Part shown: piece by piece, positions 15,855-25,673 of the stretch
Numbering within the stretch: position 1 is the stretch's first letter
Layout of the letters: every line of letters starts with the position of its first letter
From: Alphaproteobacteria bacterium
Lineage (GTDB): Bacteria > Pseudomonadota > Alphaproteobacteria > JAJFFI01
Length of the DNA stretch: 59,384 nt
Direction of reading: 5' to 3'
Assembly (NCBI GenBank): GCA_030066595.1
Contig: JASJBI010000033.1
Coordinates: forward strand, 1-59,384
Position numbers and translations under genes: made by a program
The notes under the pieces: generated by a model
What the model saw: only the letters and a program-made list of their open reading frames with translations
Databases searched by the model: none
What the model was told of the DNA's origin: nothing

Positions 15855-17047
15855 ACCGCCTGGCGGCGAAGCTGGACAGCCCCGCCGAGCCGCCGCAGGC
15901 CTATGCCTTGTTCGCCCACTGCTTCACCTGCGGCAAGGACATCTTCGCCGCCCAGCGGATCAGCACCGAGCTCGCGAACCGGGGCATCGCCGTGCTGCGC
16001 TTCGACTTTACCGGCTTGGGCGCCAGCGAGGGCGATTTCGCCAACACGAATTTCAGCTCGAACGTCGACGACCTGGTCAAGGCGGCCGACTGGCTGCGCG
16101 AGAACCGGACGGCGCCCGCGATCATCATCGGCCATTCCCTGGGCGGTGCGGCCGTGCTCGCGGCCGCGGGGCGCATCCCCGAGGTCAAGGCCGTGGCCAC
16201 CATCGCCGCCCCGGCCGACCCGGCCCATGTCGCCCACCTGGTGCAGGACTCCCGGGACGAGATCGAGTCCAAGGGCGAGGCCGACGTCTTGCTCGCCGGG
16301 CGCACCTTCACCATCCGCAGGCAGTTCCTGGACGACATCGAGAGTCACAAGCTTGCGGACGACATCGGCGGGCTCAGGCGGGCGCTGCTCGTCTTCCATG
16401 CGCCGCGCGATGCGATCGTCGGCGTCGAGAACGCCTCGGCGATCTTCCTCGCGGCCAAGCATCCCAAGTCCTTCGTCTCGCTCGACGACGCCGACCACCT
16501 GTTGTCCCGGCGGGCGGATGCCGTCTATGTGGCGACCCTGCTGGCGGCCTGGGCCTCGCGCTATGTCGAGGGCGTCGAACGGGCCGAGACCGGAGCGGCG
16601 CCGGCGGTGGAGGAAGGAAGCTGGATCGTCTACGAGACCGGCGCCGGCAGGTATGCGCAGAGGATCACCAATGGGCATCACGTGCTGACCGCGGACGAGC
16701 CGCCCTCGGTCGGCGGCGGGGACACCGGACCCACCCCCTATGGGCTGTTGACCGCCGCACTCGGCGCCTGCACCTCGATGACGCTCCGCATGTATGCCAA
16801 TCGCAAGAAGTGGCCCCTCGACCGGGTCGCCGTGCGTCTCAAGCACGACAAGATCCACGCCGAGGACTGCGCCGAGTGCGAGACCAAACAGGGCAAGGTG
16901 GACCGCATCGAGCGGGAGATCGAGATCAGCGGCGATCTGGATGCGGAGCAGCGCCAGCGCCTCCTCGAGATCGCCGACAAATGCCCGGTGCACCAGACGC
17001 TGGAGCGCCGCAACGAAATCGTCACCCGCCTGCGGGAGGCGGTCTGA
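15809..17047 (+). CDS. Bifunctional alpha/beta hydrolase - OsmC-family fusion protein
   Basis: The 412-residue protein joins two domains. Residues 1-255 are an alpha/beta hydrolase: YALFAHCFTCGKDIFAAQRI, the nucleophile elbow GHSLGG near residue 110, and a late DADH with the likely catalytic His. Residues about 275-410 are OsmC/Ohr-like: GGGDTGPTPYGLLTAALGAC and DKCPVHQTL carry the two peroxidatic-type Cys residues. This fusion is known across proteobacteria, without a firm substrate; OsmC activity would reduce organic hydroperoxides. ATG 15809 has GGGAGTGGA upstream. Its stop overlaps the next start (TGATG), tying it to an osmolyte transporter operon. Confidence 0.92.
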   Translation: MPVKSERIEFTGAQGDRLAAKLDSPAEPPQAYALFAHCFTCGKDIFAAQRISTELANRGIAVLRFDFTGLGASEGDFANTNFSSNVDDLVKAADWLRENRTAPAIIIGHSLGGAAVLAAAGRIPEVKAVATIAAPADPAHVAHLVQDSRDEIESKGEADVLLAGRTFTIRRQFLDDIESHKLADDIGGLRRALLVFHAPRDAIVGVENASAIFLAAKHPKSFVSLDDADHLLSRRADAVYVATLLAAWASRYVEGVERAETGAAPAVEEGSWIVYETGAGRYAQRITNGHHVLTADEPPSVGGGDTGPTPYGLLTAALGACTSMTLRMYANRKKWPLDRVAVRLKHDKIHAEDCAECETKQGKVDRIEREIEISGDLDAEQRQRLLEIADKCPVHQTLERRNEIVTRLREAV

Positions 17048-18081
17048 TGCGCCTGCGCGCGGCCATCGCCCTGTTCGGCGGGTGCCTGGTCGCCGCGCTC
17101 GCGGCGTGGCCCGCCGCGGCCGAACCCGCCTGCGAGCTGGACCGGCCGGTGGTGTTCGCGGGGCTCGATTGGGACAGCAACGCCTTCCACAATGCGCTCG
17201 CCCGCACCATCCTGGAAGAGGGCTATGGCTGCCAGACGGACGAGATCCCGGGCTCGACCCTGCCGCTGCTCGCCGGCCTGGGCAAGGGGGACGTGGACGT
17301 GGCAATGGAGGTCTGGAAGGACAATGTCACCGAGCCCTGGGACAAGGCGCTCGCGGCCGGCAAGGTGGTCGAGCTGGGCACCAACTTCCCGGACGCGGTG
17401 CAGGGATGGTGGGTGCCGCGCTACCTGGTCGAGGGCGATGCGGAGCGGGGCGTCGCCGCGCGGGCCCCGGACCTCCGCCATGTCCGCGACCTGCCCAAGC
17501 ACAAGGCCCTGTTCCGCGACCCGGAGGAGCCCGACAAGGGGCGCTTCTACAACTGCATCCTGGGCTGGAACTGCGAGGTCGTGAACAGCAACAAGCTCAA
17601 GGCCTATGGCCTGGACGCCCACTTCACCAACTTCCATCCGGGCACGGGCGCGGCCCTGGCCGCCGCCATCGCCTCCGCCTACAAGCGCCGCAAGCCCTTC
17701 GTCGCCTACTATTGGGGGCCGACCTGGGTGCTCGGCAAGTACGACCTGGTGATGCTCGAGGAGCCGCCCTACAACGCCCGCGACTGGGAACTGCTGGCCG
17801 AACGGAAGGGCGACCATGACCGGCCGGTCGCCTATCCCGTGGTCGAGGTGGTGGTCGGCGCCAACGCCGAGTTCGTCGAGGCGGCGCCGGGGCTGGCGGA
17901 CTTCTTGCGGCGCTACCAGACCTCGAACGCCCTGGTCAGCCGGGCGCTCGCCTTCATGCAGGAAGAGCGGGGACGGACGCCCAAGGACGCGGCCGAGCAC
18001 TTCCTGCGCACCGAGACGGAGATCTGGGCCGCTTGGCTCCCGGACGAGGTCCGCCGCCGGGTTGCGGCCTCCCTTAACTAG
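17047..18081 (+). CDS. Glycine betaine/proline-type ABC transporter substrate-binding protein
   Basis: The 344-residue protein has a signal peptide (residues 1-27, ending AAAEP) and an OpuAC domain: VVFAGLDWDSNAFHNALART, GSTLPLLAGLGKGDVDVAME and the tryptophan-rich elements VQGWWVPRYLV and YYWGPTWVLGKYDL that would form the aromatic cage for quaternary amines. The family includes ProX/OpuAC, so betaine or a related osmolyte is likely; choline or carnitine cannot be excluded. It follows the hydrolase/OsmC gene with a one-base overlap and precedes proW-like and proV-like genes. Confidence 0.92.
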   Translation: MRLRAAIALFGGCLVAALAAWPAAAEPACELDRPVVFAGLDWDSNAFHNALARTILEEGYGCQTDEIPGSTLPLLAGLGKGDVDVAMEVWKDNVTEPWDKALAAGKVVELGTNFPDAVQGWWVPRYLVEGDAERGVAARAPDLRHVRDLPKHKALFRDPEEPDKGRFYNCILGWNCEVVNSNKLKAYGLDAHFTNFHPGTGAALAAAIASAYKRRKPFVAYYWGPTWVLGKYDLVMLEEPPYNARDWELLAERKGDHDRPVAYPVVEVVVGANAEFVEAAPGLADFLRRYQTSNALVSRALAFMQEERGRTPKDAAEHFLRTETEIWAAWLPDEVRRRVAASLN

Positions 18082-18114
18082 TTCTGCGTACCATTCCGCG
18101 CGCGACGCGCCGGG

Positions 18115-18136
18115 GCCTGCCGCCTTGACGGCAGGC
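18115..18136 (+). other. Intercistronic hairpin before the permease gene
   Basis: GCCTGCCG (18115-18122) and CGGCAGGC (18129-18136) form a perfect 8-bp stem with a six-base loop, without a T run. As between aapJ and aapQ, it lies right after a binding-protein gene and may protect the upstream message. Confidence 0.55.
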
Positions 18137-18182
18137 GCGGCGCAGGTGTTTCACTCACCCGAACACAAAAAGGAGACGGGTG

Positions 18183-19043
18183 ATGTTCCCCGAGGAGCTT
18201 GGCTGGCCGCTGCGCCTCTGGATCGACGAGTTCGTCGACTGGCTGGTGATCAACTACGGCGATGTCTTCGAGGCCGCCGCCGACAGTGTGCTGTTCCTGC
18301 TGGTCGGACTCGAGCAGGGGCTCAGGGCCCTGCCCTGGTGGCTCGTGGTGCTGGCGGTCGCCGGAATCGCCTGGCACGCCAGCCGGCGGGTCGGGCTCGC
18401 GGTCGGGCTCGCGGCGGTGATGCTGCTGATCGGATCGCTGGGCCTCTGGGACAAGGCCATGCAGACGCTCGCGCTGATGATCGTCGCCATCGCGGTCACC
18501 GTGATCCTGGGCATCCCCACCGGCATCCTGGCGGCCCGCAGCGACCGGTTCCGGGCGCTCCTGCTGCCGGTCCTGGACCTGATGCAGACCATGCCGAGCT
18601 TCGTCTACCTGATCCCGGCGGTGATGCTGTTCGGGCTCGGCAAGGTCTCGGCGATCCTGGCCACGGTGATCTACGCGGTGCCGCCGCTGATCCGGCTGAC
18701 CGACCTCGGCATCCGGCAGGTCGACCCGGAAGTGCTGGAGGCGTCCCAGTCCTTCGGCGCCAGCCCGCGCCAGACCCTGCTTGGCGTGCAGCTGCCGTTG
18801 GCGCTGCCCAGCATCATGGCCGGCATCAACCAGTCGATCATGATGGCCCTGGCCATGGTGGTGATCGCCTCGATGATCGGCGCGCGGGGTCTCGGCGAGG
18901 AGGTGCTACAGGGCCTGCAGCGGCAGGAGCCGGGCACCGGCTTCGCGGGCGGGCTGGCGATCGTCGCGCTGGCCATCCTGTTCGACCGGATCAGCCAGGC
19001 CTACGGCCGGCGCAGCCAGCGCCACCGGACGGTGGAGGGCTGA
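18183..19043 (+). CDS. proW: Glycine betaine/proline-type ABC transporter permease
   Basis: The 286-residue inner-membrane protein resembles ProW/OpuAB. After an amphipathic start and two or three membrane segments, the permease core runs from about residue 95: LGIPTGILAARSDRFRALLL, LDLMQTMPSFVYLIPAVMLF with the family motif MQTxPSFVYLIP, and the EAA loop EVLEASQSFGASPRQTLL. MIGARGLGEEVLQGLQR near 240 is also ProW-typical. ATG 18183 is preferred over GTG 18180 because AAGGAG then lies 8 rather than 5 bases away. It forms the channel for the ATPase that begins 3 bases after it. Confidence 0.92.
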   Translation: MFPEELGWPLRLWIDEFVDWLVINYGDVFEAAADSVLFLLVGLEQGLRALPWWLVVLAVAGIAWHASRRVGLAVGLAAVMLLIGSLGLWDKAMQTLALMIVAIAVTVILGIPTGILAARSDRFRALLLPVLDLMQTMPSFVYLIPAVMLFGLGKVSAILATVIYAVPPLIRLTDLGIRQVDPEVLEASQSFGASPRQTLLGVQLPLALPSIMAGINQSIMMALAMVVIASMIGARGLGEEVLQGLQRQEPGTGFAGGLAIVALAILFDRISQAYGRRSQRHRTVEG

Positions 19044-19046
19044 GCG

Positions 19047-20072
19047 GTGGCCATCGTCGAGTTTACGGATCTCTTCAAGGTCTTCGGACCGGACCCGGCC
19101 GGCGCGCTGGCCCGGTTCCGCGCCGGCGCGGACAGGGACGCGCTGCGCGAGGCCGGCGGCCACACCGTCGCGCTGGCCGACATCTCCCTTGCGATCGCGC
19201 CCGGCGAGATCTTCGTGGTGATGGGCCTCTCCGGCTCCGGGAAGTCCACCCTGGTCCGCTTGATCAACCGCCTGATCAGGCCGACCAGCGGCCAGGTGCG
19301 GGTTGCCGGAGCCGATGTCGGGGCCATGACGGACAGCGAGCTCACGGCGCTCCGGCGCCACCGCATCAGCATGGTGTTTCAGCATTTCGGCCTGATGCCG
19401 CACCGCACGGTGCTGGACAACGTCGCCTACGGCCTGGCGATCCAGAAACAGCCCCGTTCGGCCTACGAAGCCACGGCGCGCCGCTGGGTGGAGACGGTCG
19501 GGCTTTCGGGCTTCGAAACGGCCTGGCCCGACGAGCTCTCGGGCGGCATGCGCCAGCGGGTCGGGCTCGCCCGGGCGCTGGCGACCGATCCGGATATCCT
19601 GCTGATGGACGAGCCTTTCAGCGCCCTCGACCCCCTGATCCGGCGGGACATGCAGGACCAGCTCCTGGCGCTGCAAGGCGATCTCACCAAGACCATCGTG
19701 TTCATCACCCATGATCTGGACGAGGCGCTCCGGCTGGGCGACCGCATCGCCATCCTGAAGGACGGCGCGCTGGCCCAGCTCGGCACGCCGGAGGAGATCC
19801 TGCTCGCACCCGCCAGCGACTACGTCGCCGCCTTCCTGCGCGACGTCAACCGGGGCCGCGTGCTGACCGCTAGCAGCGCCATGCAGCGGACGCCGCCGCA
19901 AGTCGGGCCGGGCCAGTCGTCCGCAGCCAGCATCGCGCCCGAGACGCCCCTGGAGACAGTGCTTCCCTTGGTGGCGGAGCAGGACGTGCCGGTTGCCGTG
20001 GTGGACGCGGACGGCGCCGTGCTCGGAACCGTCTCCCGCCAGGATGTCATCGCCCTTCTGGTGCCGAAATGA
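19047..20072 (+). CDS. proV: Glycine betaine/proline-type ABC transporter ATP-binding protein
   Basis: The 341-residue ATPase starts at GTG 19047. Walker A GLSGSGKST is near residue 60, Q-loop SMVFQHFGLMPHRTV near 110, signature LSGGMRQR near 160, Walker B ILLMDEPFSALDPLIR near 180 and the switch in FITHDLDEAL near 212. The C-terminal part (VLPLVAEQDVPVAVVDADGA and following) is a CBS-type domain as in OpuAA/ProV, where it senses ionic strength. The A-F-S-A-L-D pattern and CBS tail identify the osmoprotectant class. It overlaps glpD by the four-base ATGA. Confidence 0.93.
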   Translation: MAIVEFTDLFKVFGPDPAGALARFRAGADRDALREAGGHTVALADISLAIAPGEIFVVMGLSGSGKSTLVRLINRLIRPTSGQVRVAGADVGAMTDSELTALRRHRISMVFQHFGLMPHRTVLDNVAYGLAIQKQPRSAYEATARRWVETVGLSGFETAWPDELSGGMRQRVGLARALATDPDILLMDEPFSALDPLIRRDMQDQLLALQGDLTKTIVFITHDLDEALRLGDRIAILKDGALAQLGTPEEILLAPASDYVAAFLRDVNRGRVLTASSAMQRTPPQVGPGQSSAASIAPETPLETVLPLVAEQDVPVAVVDADGAVLGTVSRQDVIALLVPK

Positions 20073-21568
20073 CCCCCTGCGATCTCCTCATCATCGGCGG
20101 CGGGATCAACGGCGCCGGCATCGCCCGGGACGCCGCCGGGCGCGGCTTGTCGGTGGTGCTGTGCGAGCAGGGCGATGTCGGCGGGGCGACCTCGTCGGCC
20201 AGCAGCAAGCTGATCCATGGCGGCCTGCGTTACCTCGAGTTCGGCGCCGTCCGGCTCGTCGCCGAAGCGCTGGCGGAGCGTGAGCGGCTGCTGACCGCCG
20301 CACCCCATTTGATCTCGCCGCTCCAGTTCCTGCTGCCCTGGCGTGCGGGACTGCGCCCGGCCTGGATGCTGCGTGCGGGCCTCCTGGCCTATGACCTGCT
20401 CGCCGGACGAAGCCGGCTGCCGCGCAGCCGGTCCGTGCATCTTCCCGGCACCGCCTTTGCCGCCGGTCTGGCCGCCAACCTGCAGAAGGGGTTTCTGTTC
20501 TGGGACGGCTGGGCGGACGACGCGCGGCTGGTGATCGCCAATCTGCGGGCCGCGGCCGCGCTCGGCGCGCAGGTGCTGCCGCGCACCACCCTGGTCGCGG
20601 CTCAGCGGGCGCCGCAGCACTGGCAGTGCCTGCTGCGCGACCAGCGGACCGGGCGGGAGCGCGCGATCGCGGCCCGCGTCGTAGTCAACGCCGCGGGCCC
20701 CTGGGCCGAAACCGTGGCGCGCGAGGTCCTCGGCCTCGAGCTGGAGCTCCGGCTGCGCCTCGTCAAGGGCAGCCATATCGTGGTGCCGCGGGTGCACGGG
20801 GGCGAACACGCCTTGGTCCTGCAGACGGGCGACGGCCGGGTGGTGTTCGTGCTGCCCTTCGCGGGGGACTTCTCGCTGATCGGCACCACGGAAGTCGTCC
20901 TCGACAGCCTGCCCCCGGACCTCTCGGCCAGCGACGCGGAGATCGCCTATCTCTGCGCCACGGCGAGCGGCTTTCTGGCGCGGCCGATCACGCCCGACCG
21001 GGTGCGCTGGCAGTTTGCCGGCGTGCGCCCGCTGATCGAGGATGGCCGGGCGGAGATCCGGGCCGTGAGCCGCGACTATCGGCTGGTTCGGGACCCGGCC
21101 GAGGGCGGGGCGCCGGCGCTCAGCGTGTTCGGCGGCAAGCTCACCACCTATCGCCGGCTGGCCGAACGCGCGGTCAACATGCTGGCACCCGGTTTCCCGC
21201 GAATGGGCGGCCCCTGGACCGACGCGGCAGCGTTGCCGGGCGGGCAGATCCCGGACGGCGACGTGGCGCTCTTCCTCGAAGGCGTCAGCCGCGACCGCTC
21301 CGGGATCCCGCGCGACCATCTTGCAGCGCTGGTCCGGCGCCATGGCAGCCTGCTCGATGCAGTCCTCGGCGAGGCCCGGTCCTCCGAGGAGCTGGGCCGG
21401 CATTTCGGCGCCGGGCTTTACGAGCGCGAGCTGGTCTGGTTCCGCGAGCGGGAATGGGCCCGGACCGCCGACGACGTGCTCTGGCGCCGGGGCAAGTTCG
21501 GCCTACACCTCGACGCGACGGCCCGGTCCGCCGTCGAGGCCTGGATGCGCGAGCGCGTGACTGCCTAG
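20069..21568 (+). CDS. glpD: Aerobic glycerol-3-phosphate dehydrogenase
   Basis: The 499-residue FAD enzyme opens with the Rossmann motif LLIIGGGINGAGIARDAAGR, followed by VGGATSSASSKLIHGGLRYL, the GlpD signature. RLVKGSHIVVPRVH, SLIGTTEVVLDSLP and FGGKLTTYRRLAERAV with the G-K-L-T-T-Y-R motif follow; the C-terminal DAO-C helical domain runs from about 380. It oxidises sn-glycerol-3-phosphate to dihydroxyacetone phosphate, passing electrons to quinone at the membrane. Its placement as last gene of a betaine-type transport operon (ATGA overlap with proV) is unusual and suggests the imported solute feeds glycerol metabolism or that the operon serves osmotic and lipid-headgroup turnover together. 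Confidence 0.95.
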   Translation: MTPCDLLIIGGGINGAGIARDAAGRGLSVVLCEQGDVGGATSSASSKLIHGGLRYLEFGAVRLVAEALAERERLLTAAPHLISPLQFLLPWRAGLRPAWMLRAGLLAYDLLAGRSRLPRSRSVHLPGTAFAAGLAANLQKGFLFWDGWADDARLVIANLRAAAALGAQVLPRTTLVAAQRAPQHWQCLLRDQRTGRERAIAARVVVNAAGPWAETVAREVLGLELELRLRLVKGSHIVVPRVHGGEHALVLQTGDGRVVFVLPFAGDFSLIGTTEVVLDSLPPDLSASDAEIAYLCATASGFLARPITPDRVRWQFAGVRPLIEDGRAEIRAVSRDYRLVRDPAEGGAPALSVFGGKLTTYRRLAERAVNMLAPGFPRMGGPWTDAAALPGGQIPDGDVALFLEGVSRDRSGIPRDHLAALVRRHGSLLDAVLGEARSSEELGRHFGAGLYERELVWFREREWARTADDVLWRRGKFGLHLDATARSAVEAWMRERVTA

Positions 21569-21841
21569 CGCCAATCTCCTTGTGGGCAGCGGGGTCTGCC
21601 GGCCTCGCCGGCCGAGGGAGCGCATCGCGGCTCACGGAGTGACCCTGCGGTGCCCGACGCCGGCCCTCTTGTTGGACCGTGTTGGCGGTTTGTTAAGGCT
21701 GTCTCGCCAAGCTGGTGCCTGCTCGAGATCACATCGCAACCTCTGGGTAAGGAACCGTTAAGCACGTCCAAGACGTTCCTGAGGAACGCCCTTGGGCCCT
21801 TGGGCGAGGTCTCCGGCCTGGGTTCGTGAGAACAGTTCGGC

Positions 21842-23722
21842 ATGGCTTGGTTTAGGAACCTTCGGACATATGCGGGTTTTTTGCGCAGCCGTCTGGCGCG
21901 CCGGGTGGGTTCCGCCGTGTTCCTCAGCATTCTGGTCATCGAGGCGATCATCCTGATCCCCTCCTATTTGAACTATGAGCGTGACCTGCTGACCCGCCTC
22001 GAACTCGAAGGCCGGGCCACGATCATGACCTTGTTCCAAATGGGGCACCACGCCGATCCCAAGGAGCTCAAGCGCGGCGCGGTACAGGTCATGGAGGAAT
22101 CGCGGCTGCTTGGCGGCGCCCTGTATCCGGTGTTCGGGGATCCGGCGATCCTTTTCGGTGAGGTACCGGTGCTGCGCCCGAATCCGCCATCGGAGTCCTG
22201 GGTGGTCCGAGAGCGGAGCGCCGACGGAAACGTCTACGAGGTCTATTGGCCGGGCACCGAATTCGGAAACTTCTATGCCGTCGTCGTGCGGCTCGACGCC
22301 TCCTGGATCGCCGGCGAGCTGGCCGCCTTCGTCGTCCGCATCCTGGGTCTCGTCCTGCTGATCTCCACGTTCGTCACCCTGGTCACCATGTTCATCGTCG
22401 GCCGTCTGGTGATCGGCCCGGTCCTGCGGCTGCATCAATCCGCGGTCGCCGCGGCCGAGAACCCGAGCCGTCCCGACGACTACCTGGTCACGGGCGAGCA
22501 GAATGACGAGCTTGGCGAGGTGACGCGCGCCTTCAACCGGATGCTCTCCGATGTGGCCAGCACGCAGCGGCAGGAAATCGCCCGGGTCGTAGCCATGACC
22601 GAGAACAGCATTGCCGGCAATTTCGCCTATGATGCCGCGGGCCGGCTGGTCTACTGCAACAGGGCGGCGCTCGCTCTGTGCGCCTCCGACGACCCGGAAC
22701 GGCTCGAGCAACGGGGCCATCCGAAGGTGGTCGTGGACGAATCCCAGGACCCGGTGACGTTCGGCGAATATCTGCGGCAGGGCCCCTCTACGGAGGAGCT
22801 GATGCTCCGGGTCAGCGCTGACAGCACCGTCCCATGCCTGGTGAGCAGCAACTGCCTGCACGGCGAGGGTGGCGCGCCGAGCCTGTATTTCGCCAGCGTG
22901 CTGGACGTGACCGAAATGCACGCCTATCGGGACCGGCTCGAGAAACAGAACTTCGAACTCGAGGCCGCGAGCCACGCCAAGTCCCAGTTCCTGGCCAACA
23001 TGAGCCACGAGCTCCGGACGCCCCTCAACGCGATCATCGGCTTCTCCGAGGTCATGACACAACAGGTCTTCGGACCGCTGGGCAACGACAGGTACGGACA
23101 TTACGCCGAAGACATCCACACGAGCGCCGTTCATCTGTTGTCCATTATCGGCGACGTGCTCGATCTCGCCAAAATCGAGGCCGACAAGGCGGAGCTTAGC
23201 GAACAACAGGTGGACATTTCCGACGCCATTGCGGCGTGCCTGCGCATCGTCGGCGCGCGCGCCGAGGAGGGCCAAGTCGGGCTGGAAACCGAGATCGCGC
23301 CCGGCCTGCCGGCGCTCTACGCGGACGAACGCTTGATCAAGCAGATCCTGCTCAACCTGCTGTCGAATGCCATCAAGTTCACGCCGGAGCAGGGCACCGT
23401 GAAGATCCACGCGGGTCTCGACGGGGGCGGGCTCAGGATTGTCGTGCGCGACACGGGCATCGGCATGAGCGAGGCGGAGATCGAAAAGGCGCTGTCTCCC
23501 TTTGGTCAGGTCGAGAGTGCCTTGACACGAAAGCACCAGGGCACGGGACTGGGCCTGCCTCTGGTCAAATCCTTCGTCGAGCTGCATGGCGGCACGCTCT
23601 TGGTCACCAGCACCAAGGGCGCCGGGACGACCGTGACCGTGCGCTTCGGCGCCAAACGGATCCTCCAGCCTGGCGTCGAGCGTGGCGATACTGGACGACC
23701 CGATGTGATGCAGGCGGGTTGA
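21842..23722 (+). CDS. Membrane sensor histidine kinase (HAMP, PAS, HisKA, HATPase)
   Basis: The 626-residue protein has TM1 (about 22-42), a periplasmic sensor (43-165), TM2 (166-190), HAMP (about 190-245), a PAS-like domain (about 255-360; [20 protein letters not shown]) and a kinase core. [20 protein letters not shown] holds phospho-acceptor His389; the ATPase has [10 protein letters not shown] (N box), RDTGIGMS (G1) and [12 protein letters not shown] (G2). No receiver domain, so it is not a hybrid kinase. The core is closely related to the kinases at 24070 and 35325. The preceding 273 bases (21569-21841) show no gene. A cognate regulator could be the CheY-like protein at 34679, an inference from shared core type. 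Confidence 0.92.
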   Translation: MAWFRNLRTYAGFLRSRLARRVGSAVFLSILVIEAIILIPSYLNYERDLLTRLELEGRATIMTLFQMGHHADPKELKRGAVQVMEESRLLGGALYPVFGDPAILFGEVPVLRPNPPSESWVVRERSADGNVYEVYWPGTEFGNFYAVVVRLDASWIAGELAAFVVRILGLVLLISTFVTLVTMFIVGRLVIGPVLRLHQSAVAAAENPSRPDDYLVTGEQNDELGEVTRAFNRMLSDVASTQRQEIARVVAMTENSIAGNFAYDAAGRLVYCNRAALALCASDDPERLEQRGHPKVVVDESQDPVTFGEYLRQGPSTEELMLRVSADSTVPCLVSSNCLHGEGGAPSLYFASVLDVTEMHAYRDRLEKQNFELEAASHAKSQFLANMSHELRTPLNAIIGFSEVMTQQVFGPLGNDRYGHYAEDIHTSAVHLLSIIGDVLDLAKIEADKAELSEQQVDISDAIAACLRIVGARAEEGQVGLETEIAPGLPALYADERLIKQILLNLLSNAIKFTPEQGTVKIHAGLDGGGLRIVVRDTGIGMSEAEIEKALSPFGQVESALTRKHQGTGLGLPLVKSFVELHGGTLLVTSTKGAGTTVTVRFGAKRILQPGVERGDTGRPDVMQAG

Positions 23723-23743
23723 GTTCCCCGCGCAGCCGCGTCG

Positions 23744-23804
23744 GTGGCAATCCCGTGAGCGCGGTCGGCGCGGAGCCGGGCAGCCGCGCGGTGGTATGCC
23801 CGCC
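23744..23804 (-). pseudogene. Decayed copy of the dnaE2 3' end
   Basis: These bases align with 25677-25738, the last codons of dnaE2, at roughly three quarters identity by eye, including AATCCCGTGAGCGCGG and GGTATGCCCG blocks. On the minus strand the frame ends S-R-D-C-H, against S-R-D-F-H in the intact gene. It lies 22 bases past the first kinase stop, as the real tail lies 42 bases past the second kinase stop. This is the expected debris of a tandem duplication of kinase plus dnaE2 tail. The rest of 23723-24069 holds no gene that I can support. Confidence 0.6.
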
Positions 23805-24069
23805 ATCAAGGTCTGAATGCGGCCACGCCTGACGGACTGCCGCGCCCAAACCGCAACGGAATTGAGTCCATATGGTCGGAGAAACGCTCTCACTCCGGCC
23901 GCGGCCCTTAAGCCCGCGTTAACGCACATCGGCCCTATGATGGGCGCCGCGAGAACGGCGCACATGGCGATGCGCCGCAGGGGCTGTTTCGCCGGGCGCA
24001 GGCACGCGCCAGACCCAGAGGTCCGCTTCGCCCTGGGAGACAATCCGGCATAGGGCGAGGGGACCGAGG

Positions 24070-25632
24070 GTGTCAACTGCCGGCCAGCCGATGTTCAAGC
24101 TCCTGCGCTATTTCTCTCTCACCAGTCTTGTGGCGATCGCCTTGGTGACCGCCGTCGTCATGATGGTGAACAGGCAGGTCGCGGAACAGGAGCTCTTTGA
24201 GATCCAGGAGGGCCAGAACGTCGAGCTGACCCAGCTGTTCGCCAACTCGGTGTGGCCGAATTTCACGACCTTCCTGGCCTCACTCTCGGGTCAGAGCGGC
24301 GACGCGATCCGGGCCCGACCTGAGACGCTCGAGCTGCGGCGCGCGGTGATCGATCTCATGCACAGCGTGCCCGTGCTCAAGGTCAAGATCTACGACATGG
24401 ACGGGCTGACCATCTTCTCGACCGAAGCCGGGCAGATTGGGCAGAGCAAAGCATCGAATGCCGGGTTTCTGTCGGCCCGCGCCGGCAAGACCGCCAGCGA
24501 GCGCACGTTTCGCGGCAGCTTCAGCGCCTTCGAGGGCGTCGTCGAAAACCGCGACGTGCTGGCCAGCTATGTGCCGATCCGCGACCGTGCCGGCGTGATC
24601 ATGGGCGTCTTCGAGGTGTACTCGGACCTGACCCCGCTGGTCGGGCGGATCGATCAGTTCCAGCAGGAGCTGCTGATCAAGCTTGCTGTCATCTTCGCCG
24701 TGCTCTACGCCGTGCTGTTCTTCCTGGTGCGCCGTGCGAACCGCATTCTGGCCGCGCAGTATCGCACGATCATGCGCAAACGGGAGGTGGAGGCCAAGAA
24801 TCGGGAGCTCGAGCAAGAGATCGAGGAGCGCCGACAGCTCGAAGCCAAGCTCTTGGCGGCCGGCGAGCGCGCGGAGCTCGCCAATCGCGCCAAGTCCGAG
24901 TTCCTCGCCAATATGAGCCATGAGCTGCGCACGCCGCTGAATGCCATCATCGGCTTCTCCGAGGTCATGGCGACGCAGGCCTACGGTCCGCTCGGAAACC
25001 GGAAATACGACCAGTATGCCGAAGACATCCTGGCAAGCGGCAAGCATCTCCTGGCGATCATCGGCGACATCCTCGATCTCTCGAAGGTCGAGGCCGACAA
25101 GGTCGTGCTGACCGAGCAGCCGGTCGACGTGCCCGAGCTGGTCGATGCCTGCCTGCGTCTGGTGACGCCTTCGGCCGAGGTCGGCAAGCTCAGGCTGACG
25201 ACCGAGATCCCCTTCGGTGTTCCGGCGCTGTACGCGGACGAACGGCTGCTCAAGCAGATGCTGCTGAACCTGTTGTCCAATGCGATCAAGTTCACCGAGC
25301 CCGGCGGCCAGGTCACGGTGCGTGTGGCATTGGACAGGGAGGCCCTTGTGCTCTCGGTTGCAGACACGGGCATCGGCATTGCCCAGTCGGACATCGAGAC
25401 CGCGGTGGCGCCATTCGGTCAGATTGACGGCGCCCTGACGCGCCGCCATGCGGGTACCGGGCTTGGCCTGCCGTTGGTGCGCTCGTTTGCGGAGCTGCAG
25501 GGAGCGACACTGAAGATCGACAGCGTGGAAGGCCAAGGCACCACGGTCTCGGTCCGGTTCGGGTCGGACCGGGTGCTCAGGGACGATGCCGCGCCGACCT
25601 TGAATGGCCGCTGTTCGGCCATGGTCAAGTGA
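24070..25632 (+). CDS. Membrane sensor histidine kinase, paralogue of the preceding one
   Basis: The 520-residue protein has TM1 (about 16-35), a periplasmic region (36-195), TM2 (about 200-220), a coiled-coil linker rich in Glu and Arg (RELEQEIEERRQLEAKLLAA) and the HisKA-HATPase core. [20 protein letters not shown] holds His284; [18 protein letters not shown] and [12 protein letters not shown] are the ATP-binding boxes. Unlike its upstream paralogue it lacks HAMP-plus-PAS insertion. GTG 24070 has GAGGGGA seven bases upstream; ATG 24091 (MFKLLRYFSL) is an alternative. It converges on dnaE2. Confidence 0.9.
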   Translation: MSTAGQPMFKLLRYFSLTSLVAIALVTAVVMMVNRQVAEQELFEIQEGQNVELTQLFANSVWPNFTTFLASLSGQSGDAIRARPETLELRRAVIDLMHSVPVLKVKIYDMDGLTIFSTEAGQIGQSKASNAGFLSARAGKTASERTFRGSFSAFEGVVENRDVLASYVPIRDRAGVIMGVFEVYSDLTPLVGRIDQFQQELLIKLAVIFAVLYAVLFFLVRRANRILAAQYRTIMRKREVEAKNRELEQEIEERRQLEAKLLAAGERAELANRAKSEFLANMSHELRTPLNAIIGFSEVMATQAYGPLGNRKYDQYAEDILASGKHLLAIIGDILDLSKVEADKVVLTEQPVDVPELVDACLRLVTPSAEVGKLRLTTEIPFGVPALYADERLLKQMLLNLLSNAIKFTEPGGQVTVRVALDREALVLSVADTGIGIAQSDIETAVAPFGQIDGALTRRHAGTGLGLPLVRSFAELQGATLKIDSVEGQGTTVSVRFGSDRVLRDDAAPTLNGRCSAMVK

Positions 25633-25673
25633 CCGGTGACATGCCGGCCAGCAAGAGGTTCGGCCGCAGCTTC

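Noticed and set aside
21598..21612. GCCGGC-CTC-GCCGGC hairpin after glpD as terminator
   Set aside because: Six-base stem with a three-base loop and no T run; too weak to call.
21758..24076. 772-codon minus-strand open frame antisense to the first histidine kinase
   Set aside because: Antisense of a gene with complete kinase motifs; no independent domain.
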